A stretch of 64,000 nucleotides of DNA from Amphiduros pacificus (Eukaryota > Annelida > Polychaeta > Phyllodocida > Hesionidae), in assembly GCA_949316495.1 (NCBI GenBank), contig OX439011.1, forward strand, positions 24,649,995 to 24,713,994. Reading direction: 5' to 3'. Each line of letters opens with the position of its first letter. The stretch's first letter is position 1. The notes under the pieces are model-generated. The model was given only the letters and a program-made list of their open reading frames with translations, made no database searches and was not told the origin of the DNA. Of the stretch, positions 24,581-43,025 are shown piece by piece. Position numbers and translations under genes: made by a program.

Positions 24581-27500
24581 GTGTCAAAAAAAAAACAGAA
24601 AAAAAGAAACAAAGGTAACAATTTTGAACAAGTGCTCTAAAGACTTTGGGACGTGGAACCAGATCCTTGTTTGTATGTTGTATATATGGTACTCTGAGCT
24701 TGCGCACCCTTTCCTGGTAGTGGTGACGGTCGTGACTGTGGTGACGGTCGTGACCGTAACGCAGAAAGAACTATTGCAGAAGACAGTGCCTCAGCGGCTT
24801 CTACCCAACGATCATAATCCATGGACATCACTTTTGTGTTATATTCCGGTAATTCTGGTCAAAGTGTATTCAGTGGATATATTTCCCTCCAGTTTGGAAT
24901 GTGGCAAAGGCGAGAGTAGCCACGGCATTTGAAAGCAACTAAAATTGAACAAACAGTAGTTAATTTGTATTCATCCAAATCTATAGAAGTCTCTTGAAAT
25001 CATGTACTTTAAATCATATATCTTAATGTTTGTAAAATTTAGAAATAATCAAACGTTCATTGGAGTCCAGGAATGGGTTTATTGTGAAGATATTTAGGCC
25101 ATTTGAGCTGTGGTTTGCATACCTTTGTCATGCTGAGCTTGAGTGCAGCGTCTTGATCCCCCATTCTGCTGCGTACCTGCATTGGCTGGCTATAGTATGG
25201 CCGCGTGGCTATAGTATGGCTATAGTATGGCCGCGTGGTTTGGATAAAATAGGTGGCTGGACTTTCATGTGAATGTCATTTTTCTTAACTGGTGCAATAT
25301 ATTTGACCTCATTTGATCGTTTTGATGAAACGGTTTGTGATTGGTTGAATCAGAACCTCCTTTTGGCAACTGTAACTGCCCAATCAGTCTCACAGCCCGC
25401 CAGACCAGACCAGAAAACTTCAGACTGGCTCTTGTCATTATGCCACACCACATAGAGGTTCTAAGATGCAATGTTTACAAGCTTGACGCTGTCAGACTTA
25501 TATCAACAGACATGCTTTATGTCCTGGAAAGTAAGCTTTATTCCTGAAATGAAAGAATGTCTTGACAACTCAATATTAAAATATGTAAAATATGGATAGA
25601 AATGTTCAGAGGTGATTTTTAACCATGATGTTGCAGCTAACGGCAATATTGTGATGTCATAGAAAAATGACATGATGTCATAGTTGATGGCTCTATTGTG
25701 ATGTCATTGAAAATGACTATTATGATATCATAGCTGACCAGTCATTGGAGCCTGTTGACCTCCAGCTGTATAGTTTGTATATTACTATGGTGTATACTGG
25801 AATCTGCACCTTAAATATGTCACAGCAAAAACAAAGCAACATTCAAGGTTGTAGCAGATTGAAATTTGTGACCAAGACATTGCTGATTGCATCTTTCACT
25901 AATTATTAAAGGGATCATGTTCTAAAGTGCCACACAATTTGATCTGGTTTTCATTGCTTAGGAACAAGGGGCCAGGCCAGAGCAATTAAGTTTGTTTCCT
26001 GGCCCTTCATGTTTTATGCCCTTATGATATAAGCTAGGGACAGGATTGTTTTATATGATGAGGTCTGAAGCAGTTGTGAATGCGACACTGGTTTCACTTG
26101 TCATGCCAAAAAGATTTCTTCACCAGTGTTATGCCTGTGGGTAGATCATAAAACAGAAAATATTTTTGTTACGGCCCTAATGTGTGTAAATATATGAATA
26201 TATATACATATAAATATATAGTAATATCCCTGTGAGAACGGTGGGGGTCTCAAGAATGATAAAAATATTTAAAACGTTAAAAAAAACCTTTGGTGTGTGA
26301 GAGGAGAAAGTTGAGTGTTCACATGTAGATAAATAATTATTATTACATATTGTTGTATGAAGCATGGCAGGTTTTGTAAACAAAGTCTCACACTCCACTG
26401 ATTTTAAAAGTCATGGTTGATAAATCCTTGTGCTTCACATTTTCAAGTTCCTATTTTATGTACTTGGTATATTTATGTATCTGCTACTAAGGTGCACTAT
26501 CATTGGCCAAGGCGTACAATTTTTGCCACCTGGTATGAAATATTGACATCGTAAAAAGTGTTTTTTTTTAAATTTTCATTGTTTTATTCCTCATTTTTTT
26601 ATTTTTTATTTTTTGTTTTGCCCCAAATATTTCAAAACAAGTGGTGGATTTCCATTGTTTTAATGCAGTATATATATAATGATGTAGAGGTGACAAGCAT
26701 TAGCTTTTCTCTTCTCCAGTTGCGGCCATGTCCATCAAATGGCTAACTTAACCTATAAAAGAATAGAAAGCTATGTCAACAAGTCTTCGGTTCAATCATT
26801 TTATCTTCATTTCTTTCTGCCTTGGCAAAAGAGCAAATCTGTGGGTTGTGGGGTTTAAATAATGAACCCCACACCTACAGGGCTGGGGGGGGGGAGGAGG
26901 GGGTATATATTAAAACTGTCCTGGATCTATTCCAAAAGAAGTAGACTAAAATATCTGTATATTTTTTATCAAATTAGATGAGATGTTGGACTTACAGTGT
27001 GCTAAAGCTAAGATTTGGTGTAGAAAAAGTGGATAAAATTTAAACTGGTGTAGAGCTTTATCAATTTTATAATGCCTCATTCCTTGAAGGCTGACCAAAT
27101 TTTCAAAAATTCTTGGCTATGCGTAACTAACAAAGAAAAAATATTAACCTATACTTAATAACAACAATCCTTATGACAGTTTTTTGGATGTTTTTTTCGC
27201 TTTGTTCATTGACTCTAGTTAAGTTTTGTAGGGAAAAAAAGAACAATTATTTTGCTCACAATGAACAATTATAGTTTTGAAATGTTCATAATTTTTTCCA
27301 GATTTTTGAAATTGAATTTTTGCATTTGCTGTTTATTAGAATGAACATAATAAAATGTCTTGGTAATTGATTAATATCGTTAATTTAAACAAATAAACCC
27401 AGAAAAAAAGTTTACATTGAGTGTATAATGGTAAAACAAAAGCATTCAAATGGTGCACCAAATAAATTATTGTTAACTTCTTGAATGAGGGCCATGCATT

Positions 27501-28624
27501 TAAATTTGGAGAAAAAAGAATTGGTTCATTACAGAGGCAATAAAGCTTATCAATTTTCGGCATTTGACTTTTATGAAATTCATCTTCAGGTGGCTTTGGG
27601 TGATGTTAATGGTAAATGCACTTTTGGGGTTTTTTGTCTAGAAAAGTTTTTGTAACATGTGCCAAGGTGATGACAATAATATCCAGAATGTACTTTCCCA
27701 GTGAGAAATAGAACTGTCTGTTGTTTCCAAAGGAAGATTTTGCTCAAAATTTGTGAGATTGACATTTTGGTTATCAATCAAAAGAATTTGTTTGATCAAT
27801 ATTCATCAACCACATCTAGAACATTTCTGTATTTAAAGAGTTGAATACCAACACTTGTGATTTACTCTCGGTCCATGATTAAACTGAGCATTCCAAGAAA
27901 TGCTCTGACAATGTTTAAAGATAATTTATAATTTTGCAGAGGAAAGAAAAGTTAAATGTCTAATTGTTGGTTTGTTAATTTACGGGAAAGTGAGATGTGT
28001 GACGTCAGAGAAGGGTGCAGTGGCGGACGAAGTCGGTGCTTGTTTTCTGCAATATAACAATGTAAAGTACTACTGCCATATTCGCACCAATCACAAAGCT
28101 CGGTTTTCATATTGTGTTATTTTGTGTATTGCGAGGTCTTGTTGGGATATTTCACATCATCACTGACAATTCTAACTTGGTATTGGAAACAATATAATAA
28201 TAAATTTGTGGACATTCATTCCCATGAAAAAAGTAAATGGAAAAAAATGAATAAGAGAATTTTCCAGCTGGATTTGTGAATTTGGTTTGTGATGCAGCAA
28301 TCAGGAATTTGAGGAAATATCATAATAAAAGAAATTGGGCACATACATCATAAAGGGATATTGCTTATTAAAAGATGTGAAGTGATTTTCCTGGATAGGT
28401 CCTCGGTCTTTTAAAGGTGGGGCAATTTAAGTAGTTCTTATTGTATTCTGTTAGTTCCTCATACAAATAAAACTATAATAATATGTTGATATGATACATA
28501 TGTACTTCTGGTGTCATTGTTATTTTTCTTATTTAGCTGGTAAATTAAGGGAAGTTATCTCATGATGCTGACAGTGGTAACAGAAAGGCTGATATCGGCG
28601 GATTGCCAATCTACATTAAAAAGT

Positions 28625-28755
28625 ACACATTGTAACTGTGCAACTTTACCAACCCAAAGGTCGTGGGTTCGATCCCAGGCTGTGCCGAGATTGAACTCGT
28701 AATACAATTTCCCATATGAGCTGAGGCCCGTGCCTAAAATGGGCTGTGGATGGTG
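28625..28755 (+). mobile_element. tRNA-derived SINE family A, head fragment
   Basis: B box GGTTCGATCCC followed by the family body (ATACAATTTCCCATATGAGC, then GGCCCGTGCCTAAA). The tail is replaced by a 28-bp tandem repeat. Confidence 0.7.
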
Positions 28756-28771
28756 GTGCTGAAAGGGTCTC

Positions 28772-28883
28772 ACAAACACCAGTTAACACTCATGGTCTTA
28801 CAAACACCAGTTAACACTCATGGTCTTAAAAACACCAGTAAACACTCCTGGTCTTACAAACACCAGTTAACACTTATGGTCCT
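28772..28883. repeat. 28-bp tandem repeat, four copies
   Basis: Units CAAACACCAGTTAACACTCA plus TGGTCTTA, directly after a SINE A head. Confidence 0.9.
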
Positions 28884-29042
28884 GAAGTGATCAGTTCTGC
28901 AATGTTTACCAATTTCCCACACTAATGCCTTCATCTTGACAAAAGCTTAGCAAAATGTCCTAACATAAGTCATCACAGGATGTAAGGTTATGCCAGCCAA
29001 GACTCCGTCCACTGGCCTTTCCACTATAACCTATCAGTTTTT

Positions 29043-30333
29043 ACCCTCAGGTCCTGATGTAATCAGGCTGAGGGTATTGCAGTACTGGCGTGGGTATGTA
29101 TGTCTGTAGCGAACATCCTTGTCATCGCGATAACTCGAGAACAAATGATGGCAGCTTCATGAAACTTGACACACATAAGCATCTGGTGAAAACCTAGGAC
29201 GAGTTCGATGGACAGCGACCTTGACCTATTTTTCAAGGTCATAGGGACAATTATGTGAAATCCCAAGAATCGCAATAACTCAAGGACAGATGATGGCAGC
29301 TTTATGAGATTTGACACACATAAGCATCTGCTGAAGACCTCAGAATTTTGTTATGGAACATAACCTTCACCTAATTTTCAAGGTCACAGGGACAATTATG
29401 TGAAATCATCCTTGTCATCGCGATAACTTGAGAACAAATGATGGCAGCTTCGTGAAACTTGACACACATAAGCATCTGGTGAAAACCTCGGACGAGTTCG
29501 ATGGACAGCGACCTTGACCTATTTTTCAAGGTCACAGGGACAATTATGTGAAATCCCAAGAATCGCAATAACTCAAGAACAAATGATGGCAGCTTTATGA
29601 GACTTGACACACATAAGCATCTGGTGGAGACCTCCGACTTCCTTTGATGGAACATGATCTTCACCTACTTTTCAAGGTCACAGGGACAATTATGTGAAAT
29701 CCTTGTTATCGTGATAACTCGAGAACAAATGATGGCAGCTTTATGAGACTTGACACACATAAGCATCTGGTGAAGACATCAGACTTCCTTTGAACGAACA
29801 TGACCTTCACCTACTTTTCAAGGTCACAGGGACAATTGTACCATGAAATCCCCATCATTGCGATAACTCGAGAACAAATGATGGCAGCTTTATGAGATTT
29901 GACACAAATAAGCATCTAGTAAAGACCCCAAAAGAGTTTGATGAATGGTGATCTTCACCTACTTTTCAAGGTCACAGGGACAATTATGTCAAATCCACGA
30001 CATTGCAATAACTCAAGAACAAATAATGGCAGCTTCATGAGAATTGACACACATAAGCATCTGGTGAAGACCCCAGGTGAGTTTGATGGACGGTGACCTT
30101 AACCTGCTTTTCAAGGTCACTAGCCCATCTCAATAATTCTAGAGTAAATGATGACAGTTACATGATAATTGACACACCTAAGCTATCAAACGAAGTAGAT
30201 TTTATGGTTTTTTTTACCCCTGCATCAATTTGCCTTGGTGAAGTGACGTTTTGTTCACAAATATTGTGTGGAGCGAATGTTGTGCAATGAGTTACCAGGG
30301 CTGAGGGTTGATGCATCTCTGATGCCTATGTTT
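29043..30333 (+). mobile_element. Helentron-like element, copy 4 (full ends, fewer monomers)
   Basis: Both ends are present; the microsatellite is reduced to one or two GTATGT units and there are about 7 core monomers. Lies between WAC and UBE2E. Confidence 0.75.
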
Positions 30334-30699
30334 GAAATGCCATCTGCAATGTACTTTCTCATGACCTGCATAATTGCCTTTCTTAACATCAGTTTGTAAC
30401 GGCTGGGTGACCTAGATTATAATTTTGACTTTTTGGTAAACAATGATACTGATACAGATATCCTTGGATTTAATTAGCTTTTGAGTTATGCATGACATAG
30501 CTTCTGCTGTGATGGGGGGAAATTTGATCTTTTCATTTGAAACTTTGATCTTTTCATTTGAAACAACTGGAGTTTGAGTTCTTAGCTATAATAGGCAATA
30601 TGTATGTTCAGGGAAGAGAATCTAACTAGAATCCTTTCCATTTTGTTAGGGAGGTAATTTTGAATAACTTGACAAATATAAGCTTATTAGAGAAAAGCA

Positions 30700-30900
30700 T
30701 ATTCGAGAATAGAGAAAACAGATTGGGGCTAAATTCAATATGTAACATGCATTTTGACTGGCCAAAATTATCATCTGCTCAAGTCTGCTCTGGGAAAGGC
30801 TTTAAATGATCATTTGTGAAGTAATTTCCTGAAAATGTTCATAAACATTACAAAAAGCTCTCATGTCATTGGCCTTTGTCTTTTGGCTGCAATTTGCAAT
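30700..30900 (+). repeat. Old dispersed repeat family 3, copy d
   Basis: Near-identical in order to 13715-13890 (GAATAGAGAAAACAG, then ATGTAACATGCATTTTGA, then CATCTGCTCAAGTCTGCTC). Confidence 0.6.
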
Positions 30901-32046
30901 ATTATATACCGGTAGTCCCATTGACAAGATTGCTGCCACTCGGAAATGATCATAAATTCTGAAAATTTGAGAACAGTAAATGTATTACGGTAAGTATGAC
31001 ACAGACATTTATGTCTCATATTTATGTCTCATATTTCTTCATATCTTATTTATAATATGAGCGCTGCACGCACATCCAGTTTATGGATCAATCACGGCAC
31101 TTGAGACAGTGGTGGGAGACTGACAATTATTTCGACCAATCCGAAAGCTGCTAACAGAGGATTACAATCAAACTCCACCAGAGGGCGACGTGGTGAACCT
31201 ATATAATAGTTTGCGTGTGCCTCTGGTGGACAGTGTGGATTACAATAAGTGTCCGTAGTAACAATGGTGGGAAGCGGCTATTTCCAAGGGTCTGCTTTTC
31301 AACATCGCATGGATTTCTTTCTCAGAATAAATAATAGAGATAAATCATTTAACAAATGAGAAAAAAATGTGCAAATTAACTGGCAATAGGGTCATTTTGG
31401 GGCAGCTAAATATGGTCTAATATATTATAATGAGCGAATGTATTAAATATCTAGTTAATGATGTTTGCAATGCTGATTCAGTGAAGGCTGCCTTCCTTTC
31501 AAGGAAATCACCTTATCCAGTGACTGAAAATGGAAGTGATCTCGGAGATCACCTTGTCGAAATGAAATAAAAAAATATTTGACGGGTGATGTTTCCCACC
31601 TACCATTATCCTTCATGCTGTTAATGTAACTAAGGCTTAAAACATTAATATTACAGACTTTTTATTGAAACACACATGTATATCATATATATATATAACA
31701 CCTTAATGTTTCATACAAAACCAAGGGCAACATGAACCACTTGTTTTTTAAATTTACATCCAGGCTGTTGCCATTCAAATGTAATAATAACTTGCCTCAG
31801 GAAATAGGGAGGCTGGCTTTATTCTAAAACAGTGGATGTAATACAGTCTCCATTTATATTGAATTTGAGATTATAGGGTCACAAATGATTTTTTGGTAAT
31901 AACTTTCTGTCAACATTGATAATACTCTGAAAATACTGGGTGGAGTTTGTAGCAATTCATACATTTGTAAGATGTATTTTGAAAAGATGAATTCTATTTT
32001 CAAGGATGCTCATATTTTACCCATGTTTTTATGATAAAAAAAGCGA
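30901..32046. other. Intergenic region
   Basis: Apart from the CTCF-like pair and a TATATAATAG box at 31200, nothing supports a gene. The short frame from ATG 31264 (MVGSGYFQGSAFQHRMDF) stops after 25 codons. Confidence 0.35.
31175..31188 (+). promoter_or_regulatory. CTCF-like motif
   Basis: CCACCAGAGGGCGA matches 13 of 14 positions of the CTCF core consensus. A second, convergent copy (31217-31229, minus strand) lacks one G. Confidence 0.3.
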
Positions 32047-32797
32047 CAGCTGGGCCCGATTTTTCCATCGTACTTCAAATCTTAAATCTGAGCATGTACT
32101 CAGATTTGAAGCCATACTTACCGAAGTTTGCTTCCAAAAATGAAGTATTTTGGATTTTTTCATCATGCTCACAATTTCAATTGTGCTTACTTCACGAAGT
32201 ATTTGCTCAGACTTGAAGTACGTACTTGAGCCATGTGACGTCATATTTCCATTGTTTAATTGAGTAAATACTCCCATGACGTCATATTCAAATGAGAAAA
32301 TACAGAGGCTCAAAATAGGGGATAAAAGGGGCTCGGAATGGGGGGTCACTATGGGGGATCACTATGTAACGTAACAACTTTTCCAGTGACTGGGAATGCA
32401 TCTGCATGTGATTCTATTCAATTAAACCATATCTAATCCTTTAATTTAACATAAATTGCTCAATATTTCGTAAAAATTCATACTTTGGAGCATTGACTTC
32501 AGCTTGAAGCCAGCCTCTGAGCTGTCTCAGAATCTGAGCATGAAAACTCAGAATCTGAGCATGAAAAATGTTTGAGCACATTGAAAAAATCCAAAAATCT
32601 TGGATCTGAGTAAATACTCAGAATGTGAGCATGAACTTCAAATCTTAGCAAAAACTTCAAGTCTGTGTTTTCCAAGCATGATGGAAAAATCGGATTTGTG
32701 TATATACTCAGAATCTGAGCAAAACTTAAAATCTGAGCATGAAATTAGGATCTGAGCATGTACTTCAAATTGAAGTACGATGAAAAAATCGGGCCCT
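32047..32797. mobile_element. Inverted-repeat element (foldback/MITE)
   Basis: Ends of about 30 bp are inverted copies: GGGCCCGATTTTTCCATCGT on the left and its complement with one mismatch on the right, both continuing into ACTTCAAAT. The inside is full of short AATCTGAGCATGAA-type repeats. I found no clean target duplication. Confidence 0.65.
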
Positions 32798-34020
32798 GTT
32801 ATCATGATCATTGAGTTGTCAAGTACAAGTACGCACACCAGTACTATTCTATAGTTCTGCTCCACTGACTGTTCTTGAGCTGTACAGCTGGGTTAATACT
32901 GAAATTAAACTTGATAAAGCAATTTACATGCATGACCAAGAATTGTTTATAACTATCACAGAAATACCTGTCGCAGACCCCTCAGGTCATTGAAGCGGAG
33001 GATAGAGCAGAAATTCAGAGCATATACAGCGGTCTCTTTTTTTATGTTTGTATCCACCCATTCAGCGTTCAGGCTAAAACTGTAAAGAATTGTTTTAAAC
33101 TAGATCTTTTAAACATTCACTGAGTGCCTGAGTTTTGCTTTGTGTCTGGTGATGTTTTTCAACTGTTTATTAACTGCTATTATAAATGTGATAATATTTA
33201 GAATTACTGAGCTTTTGCAGATCAAGAACAGTCAATTTCAGAAATAATGTACCCAGTGTGGCAGATGACTCAAACACCACCTCATTGACTTTTCTCCAGA
33301 AGTGAGAGTATAATGAGATACAGTCTGGGCACTGGAAGCCCCAGGCAAGAAAGAGACCACTCACTCAAGATTTTTCAATTTACATTAAATCATAATTTTT
33401 CAAAACAAATCTGACCCTCAAAGATGATATTTATCTTCTTAAATGCCACATCTTACCTACAAATAGCTAAGAAATTCATCAAGTAGTCAAGAGATGGGTT
33501 TGACAGATTGATAAAATGACAGAAAAAAAAACCCCTCTTAATGTATAAGCTTTTTGCACTGCTAAAAAACCTTTGAGATGAAAGCCAATGGCTTTTTGTA
33601 TACATTCACATGGATTATCTCCACTGGTAAATGATTAATATCACAAATAAGAGTACATCTCCTGTAGCATAATACAATATAAATCTTAAAGGAGAACACC
33701 ATTATTTGCAAGAATTTCTCAACAAATTAAATCTGTCCATCCTGCTAGTTTTGATCAGAATTCATATATTTTAATCATCCTTGAAATGTATCTACAAAGA
33801 TGTAGACTTTCATAACAGTTAAGCACAGTTCTTCTCCAGATTAAGATTTTTTTTATCTTTGATTTAAATACCTTTAAATCCCTCAAATATCCAAAATCTG
33901 ATAGAAAGTGTTTTCTTTCCTTTTGGGGCATATCCATAAGTAAAAATATGGAAACATCAACAGATCATTCAATTTTGATCACTTGAGTTTGTAGTATTTC
34001 ATGATTTCCAAATTAGGGAT
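32798..34020. other. Intergenic region, no gene seen
   Basis: AT-rich. On the minus strand an AATAAA at 33171-33166 could end a long UBE2E 3' UTR, about 1.5 kb past the stop. Confidence 0.35.
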
Positions 34021-34310
34021 TATTCAAGAATATAGTGTGACTTACAATAGATTGACTTATGATAGTGTGACTTAATGGTCAAATGAGAGCAAAGTGTGAC
34101 TTAATGGCCAAATGATAGCCAAGTGTGACTTAATAGTTATATTACAGACAAGTTTAACCAAGTAGTCACACAATATTCAGTGTAACCAGATAGGCACACA
34201 ATATTTCAGTGTAACCAGATTGGCACACAATATTCGACTGACCAAGTCGTCACACAACATTCTGCTGTGACCAGATAGTTTCAGTCATGAGTGACTAGAT
34301 GGGTGTGTTC
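34021..34310. repeat. Degenerate tandem repeats
   Basis: Two runs: AGTGTGACTTAATGGxCAAATGA-type units, then GTGTAACCAGATxGGCACAC-type units of about 30 bp. Confidence 0.7.
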
Positions 34311-34524
34311 ACCAGTTGAGACCAGACACTGACATTTCAATTTACTTTCCATATAAATGTGTGACCTCCCAAATTCACATTTGTTATTCACACCAGAGTC
34401 TCTACTGCATAAAACCATACATAATCCTCATATTCTGAAAAATTAAGTGTAAAAATCTATGGAATTGTGAGTGTTGTGCAAATATTTCTTTTTAAATCAG
34501 ATGAAACAAAAACTGATGATATTT

Positions 34525-34620
34525 GACTTGATAGAACTTTGGAGGTAACTTGACAGAACTTTGGAGGTGACTTGACAGAACTTCGGAGATGATTTGACAG
34601 AACTTCGGAGGTGACTTGAG
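34525..34620. repeat. 23-bp tandem repeat near the UBE2E 3' end
   Basis: About four units of TTGACAGAACTTYGGAGGTGAC, ending 20 bp before the UBE2E stop codon, so probably in its 3' UTR. Confidence 0.8.
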
Positions 34621-34639
34621 CAGTGACGTCACGGAATCC

Positions 34640-39183
<4,544 letters not shown>

Positions 39184-39226
39184 CTCCACACAGATGGCAC
39201 CAGTGTTTCTCTCTCCAAATCAAGCA

Positions 39227-41216
39227 CTGAAAATAACAGAAATAGTCAGGAGTGTGATCATAAATTGGATCATTTAATTTTATACATTTTAATAAAAAAA
39301 TTAACATATCCAAAATTCAAAAGGTAATAAACCCAGCGACCTGCTTAGCTGATTTGTATTTACCTATTCAACCTGGCTAACCTTGGGAATTCTGAAGTGC
39401 ACTGTTGTTTTGAATAGGCCCCTTTGGCTGGTCCCAATTGAACATACCCTGTTTGAAAGTGCATGATCAAAGTTATATTTTCAGTCAAATTAATCCCTAA
39501 TGGACGGGAAGGACAGCAATGTCCACCACCGATAATAGACGGAAGGGACGTTGACGTCCTCATTGTTCTGGCTCAATGATGTCATTTTGTAACATTCCCT
39601 TGGGCTGCAACATTGTTACAATGTAATCATGATAATGACGTCAGACTGAGTGGATCATGAACTTTTGACCCCAGCACTTCATTGAGCATATTGAATAACC
39701 ATGGTTATAAATTTTATCAATTAAGTACATGTAGATACACTAGTCCAGAAAAAAAATGGTGAGTCCAGACAATCAACCAAATTTTGATAGCCTTGTCCCT
39801 TATACCCAAAGACATCGGCAAAATGGACTAGAAATCCACTGTTTTCATGAATACCATGCACTGCCCACCCAATATAAGTCCCGACTCCAATAGAACTCGT
39901 TTTCCGGCAACAGGTTTTAAAGGAACCATGTTTCCATTAATTCAACATTAGATTTTAGGCTTGTTAGAAAAAATTTCTTTGTCTTTTCCTGGTCTCAGCA
40001 GCGTTTCGCCATTGTTTACGAGTTTGCGCAATCAGGTGAAAGTGGGTCAGTCTAATTATAGGAGTGACAGCAACGATCTCAAGCTCCACAACTCAGTGGT
40101 GCTTGTGACGTCATATGAAGATTCTCCCTTGGTGTTTCCATGACGTCATCACTTGGACTCTTCCAAATGCCATTTCACGTTGTCATGTTTGATATCGGGT
40201 AAAAAACTGAAGAAAAAACACTACAGAAATCTCACGGATTTGCAATTATAGATATTATGACTGGGAAAGACGATGACATGGATCAGAACTGTAACAGTCA
40301 ATCGCCGGAGGTCGAGTTTATTTACTGGGGAAACTTCAATATGATGGTCAGTGCGTAGTGTTTCTAGAAACAGTGGATTTCAAGTCCATTTTGCCGACGT
40401 CTTTGGGTATAGGGGTTAAATGAATTGATTTTACAAGGTTTGAGCAGTTACAGAGTGACCTGGGCCAAATTTTTCTGGGTTTGTACTTCATCCAGACAGA
40501 ACCAAATTGGGAGAGAGAATTCTTTGGCGGTGATCAAGCACATCAATGTCTAACAAGTGACTCGTGCAAACATGCAGCTATAAATCATTGGAAAAGTCAG
40601 AAATTTAAAAGAAATCTTGGTCTGAAATAGTAATTTTCAGGTGTCAGGATTTGGCAGCACATCAAAATAGCATAATTTGCAATCTGACATCTTACTTATG
40701 AAAACTTCTACCCATGCTGCACAAACTATGAGGACATAGTCAACACAACACAAAAGTCATTGTACATGTATGATTGAGACGGAACCCAGTCTACGTCTAG
40801 ACCTACATGTAGACCTACATCATGTACATGTATGCAAGTTATGAAAATGATCTTTGCAGAGACTACATAAATGTTTGTTATCAAGTGAAACAGTCAAGTT
40901 GTGTATCTATGCAATCTTCCACTTTCTGTTGGATTCCTATTAACTTTTCCGTGTAAACCTGAGAACATTACATTTACTTTAGCTCTCAGAATAAGTTTAT
41001 CGAACTTGATGATCACAAACATGGATGTTTTTTCTGGACACCCAGTAGAAACTTGATTGGACGTAAATGACCCGACATCACTGCTTCAGACTTCGTCTGG
41101 TGTACGCAGTGTTCGTGCAGAATCTACGTTAAAAAATCACTAAAAAATCTTTCTCTATATAAAATAAGACATGTGAAAACAAATGACAAAACAATTCCTC
41201 GATAATATATGCAGAA
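39227..41216. other. UBE2E upstream region
   Basis: Contains three TGACGTCA palindromes (39636, 40106, 40141), two of them 35 bp apart, as expected of a CREB/ATF-responsive promoter. A short + strand frame from ATG 40256 (MTGKDDDMDQNCNSQSPEVE) ends at a possible donor near 40346 but I do not recognise it. No TATA box is obvious. Confidence 0.4.
40106..40148. promoter_or_regulatory. Paired CRE palindromes
   Basis: TGACGTCA at 40106-40113 and 40141-40148, about 920 bp upstream of the UBE2E ATG. Full-length CREs bind CREB/ATF dimers. Confidence 0.4.
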
Positions 41217-41402
41217 ATGCAGTAATTTACCTTCAAAATGTATGGATTTTGACGCCGACCATGTTCGACAATCTGGAGTTGAAAGAGGCTTTTCTGTTAA
41301 CCTCCCTCCGAAAATGCTACTGTCGTCTTTTTTAATAAATTTATTCCCTTTCAATTCATCATGTTGTAGAAAGTACCCAGCCGATATCAGTTTGGTCGAC
41401 AT
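41217..41402 (-). CDS. Possible orphan first coding exon
   Basis: An ATG at 41402 opens about 58 residues (MSTKLISAGYFLQHDELKG, later SIFGGRLTEKPLSTPDCRTW) up to a plausible donor, TTTGAAG|gtaaat. Codon use looks more coding-like than the surrounding DNA. I do not recognise the protein and see no matching phase-1 exon downstream. If spliced to the acceptor at 39226 the frame would stop at a TGA overlapping the UBE2E ATGs, so it could at most be an upstream ORF of that gene. Confidence 0.25.
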
Positions 41403-41745
41403 AAACGTAATTTAATATGTGGTAAAAAAAACACTGAAATGATCAGTTCATTTTTTTTCTTTAACTTTGTTTCATTTTATGATACTTCATAAGGGCGAAG
41501 AACGACTGACAGCACAGCTCAATAATACAGGGTGTCAAAAACACGGAACAAAGTTATAATTCAATGACAATGAGAAAAGTTTTTTTTATGGTGCGAAAAA
41601 GTGGACTTAAAAATATATATATATTATTTAGAAATTGGCCCCTTTATAAATTCCTGATGGAAGTTTAGCAGCTGGACTATCATTTTGCATACGACCTTTT
41701 ATAAAAAAATATTGAAGGAAATTCAATTACAAATGTTTTAGTTTT

Positions 41746-41889
<144 letters not shown>

Positions 41890-41891
<2 letters not shown>

Positions 41892-42240
41892 CACTTAAAA
41901 GTACACCGAGTTGTTTGTCAAAATATATATATATATAGGGGTCTATCTATATATCTATAGGGGGGTCTATCTATATCTATATATATAAATATATATATAC
42001 ATTTACTAATAAAACTGTTAGTCATTAAATGTCTTATAACCACTTAACTTTTTATTCATTTTGTATGCAAATAATATACATTATATACATGTTCAGCTTC
42101 AGACATATCACATTTTTTGACAACCGAGATATTCATCCCAAGACATTTCTCATAACAAACAAGTTAAAAATCACAATTGAAGGTACAGAAAAGGGGTAGA
42201 TTATCATCTACACTTAAAAGTACACCGAGTTGTTTGTCAA
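41890..42240. repeat. 32-bp direct repeats 320 bp apart
   Basis: TACACTTAAAAGTACACCGA plus GTTGTTTGTCAA occurs perfectly at 41890-41921 and 42209-42240. Between them lie GGGGTCTATCTATAT repeats and plain AT-rich DNA. Confidence 0.9.
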
Positions 42241-42555
42241 TAATATTTATATAATTCTAAAGAAATTAAAACAAACTAAAAATGTCTAATGGTGAAATGA
42301 AATTTTTAAAACCATATCTATAATTTTTGGTCTATAAAATTCATTCTTCACAATTTTTGACGTTTCCCAACTTATCACATAACAAAAAGCACCCAATGTA
42401 TTGGATTCATAATTAATGTATTTCAGTGAAATTATTGGTATTCAGTAAAATTTATATCATCAAGTTTGGCCAGAGAACAAAATGAGTGCACTCTTCAAGA
42501 ATAAATTCACCAAAGTATCACAAAGTTGATCACAAGTTCCTTATTATATTACAGT

Positions 42556-42824
<269 letters not shown>

Positions 42825-43025
42825 AAAACACAAACTTAATGGATGGACTTGGCTGTCTCTCAATGACCTCTGATATTTTCTTTGATTTCAATAATAAAAG
42901 AGAAATCTGATAATACAAGTGGTTGTCATTGGATACAATACTTTGTTCTGAACATGTCAGTTTATCAATTTCCATCATTATATAGGTTGTCATGGAATTT
43001 AATATTTTAATCTGGCAAGGGATCA

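Larger units (their letters stand above)
24581..29042. other. Intergenic / WAC downstream region
   Basis: AT-rich. It holds a few short tandem repeats (GTGACGGTCGTGAC near 24721, TATAGTATGGCCGCGTGG near 25190, GTGATGTCAT-type near 25630), poly(G) near 26884, a SINE A head at 28625 and a 28-bp array at 28772. No gene can be supported. Confidence 0.45.

Noticed and set aside
28650-28690. tRNA gene suggested by a good B box GGTTCGATCCC
   Set aside because: No complete cloverleaf; the flanking sequence is the body of SINE family A.
40256-40358. Short plus-strand frame MTGKDDDMDQNCN as a divergent gene start
   Set aside because: Only about 30 codons, weak donor and no recognisable continuation; kept only as a note in the UBE2E upstream entry.
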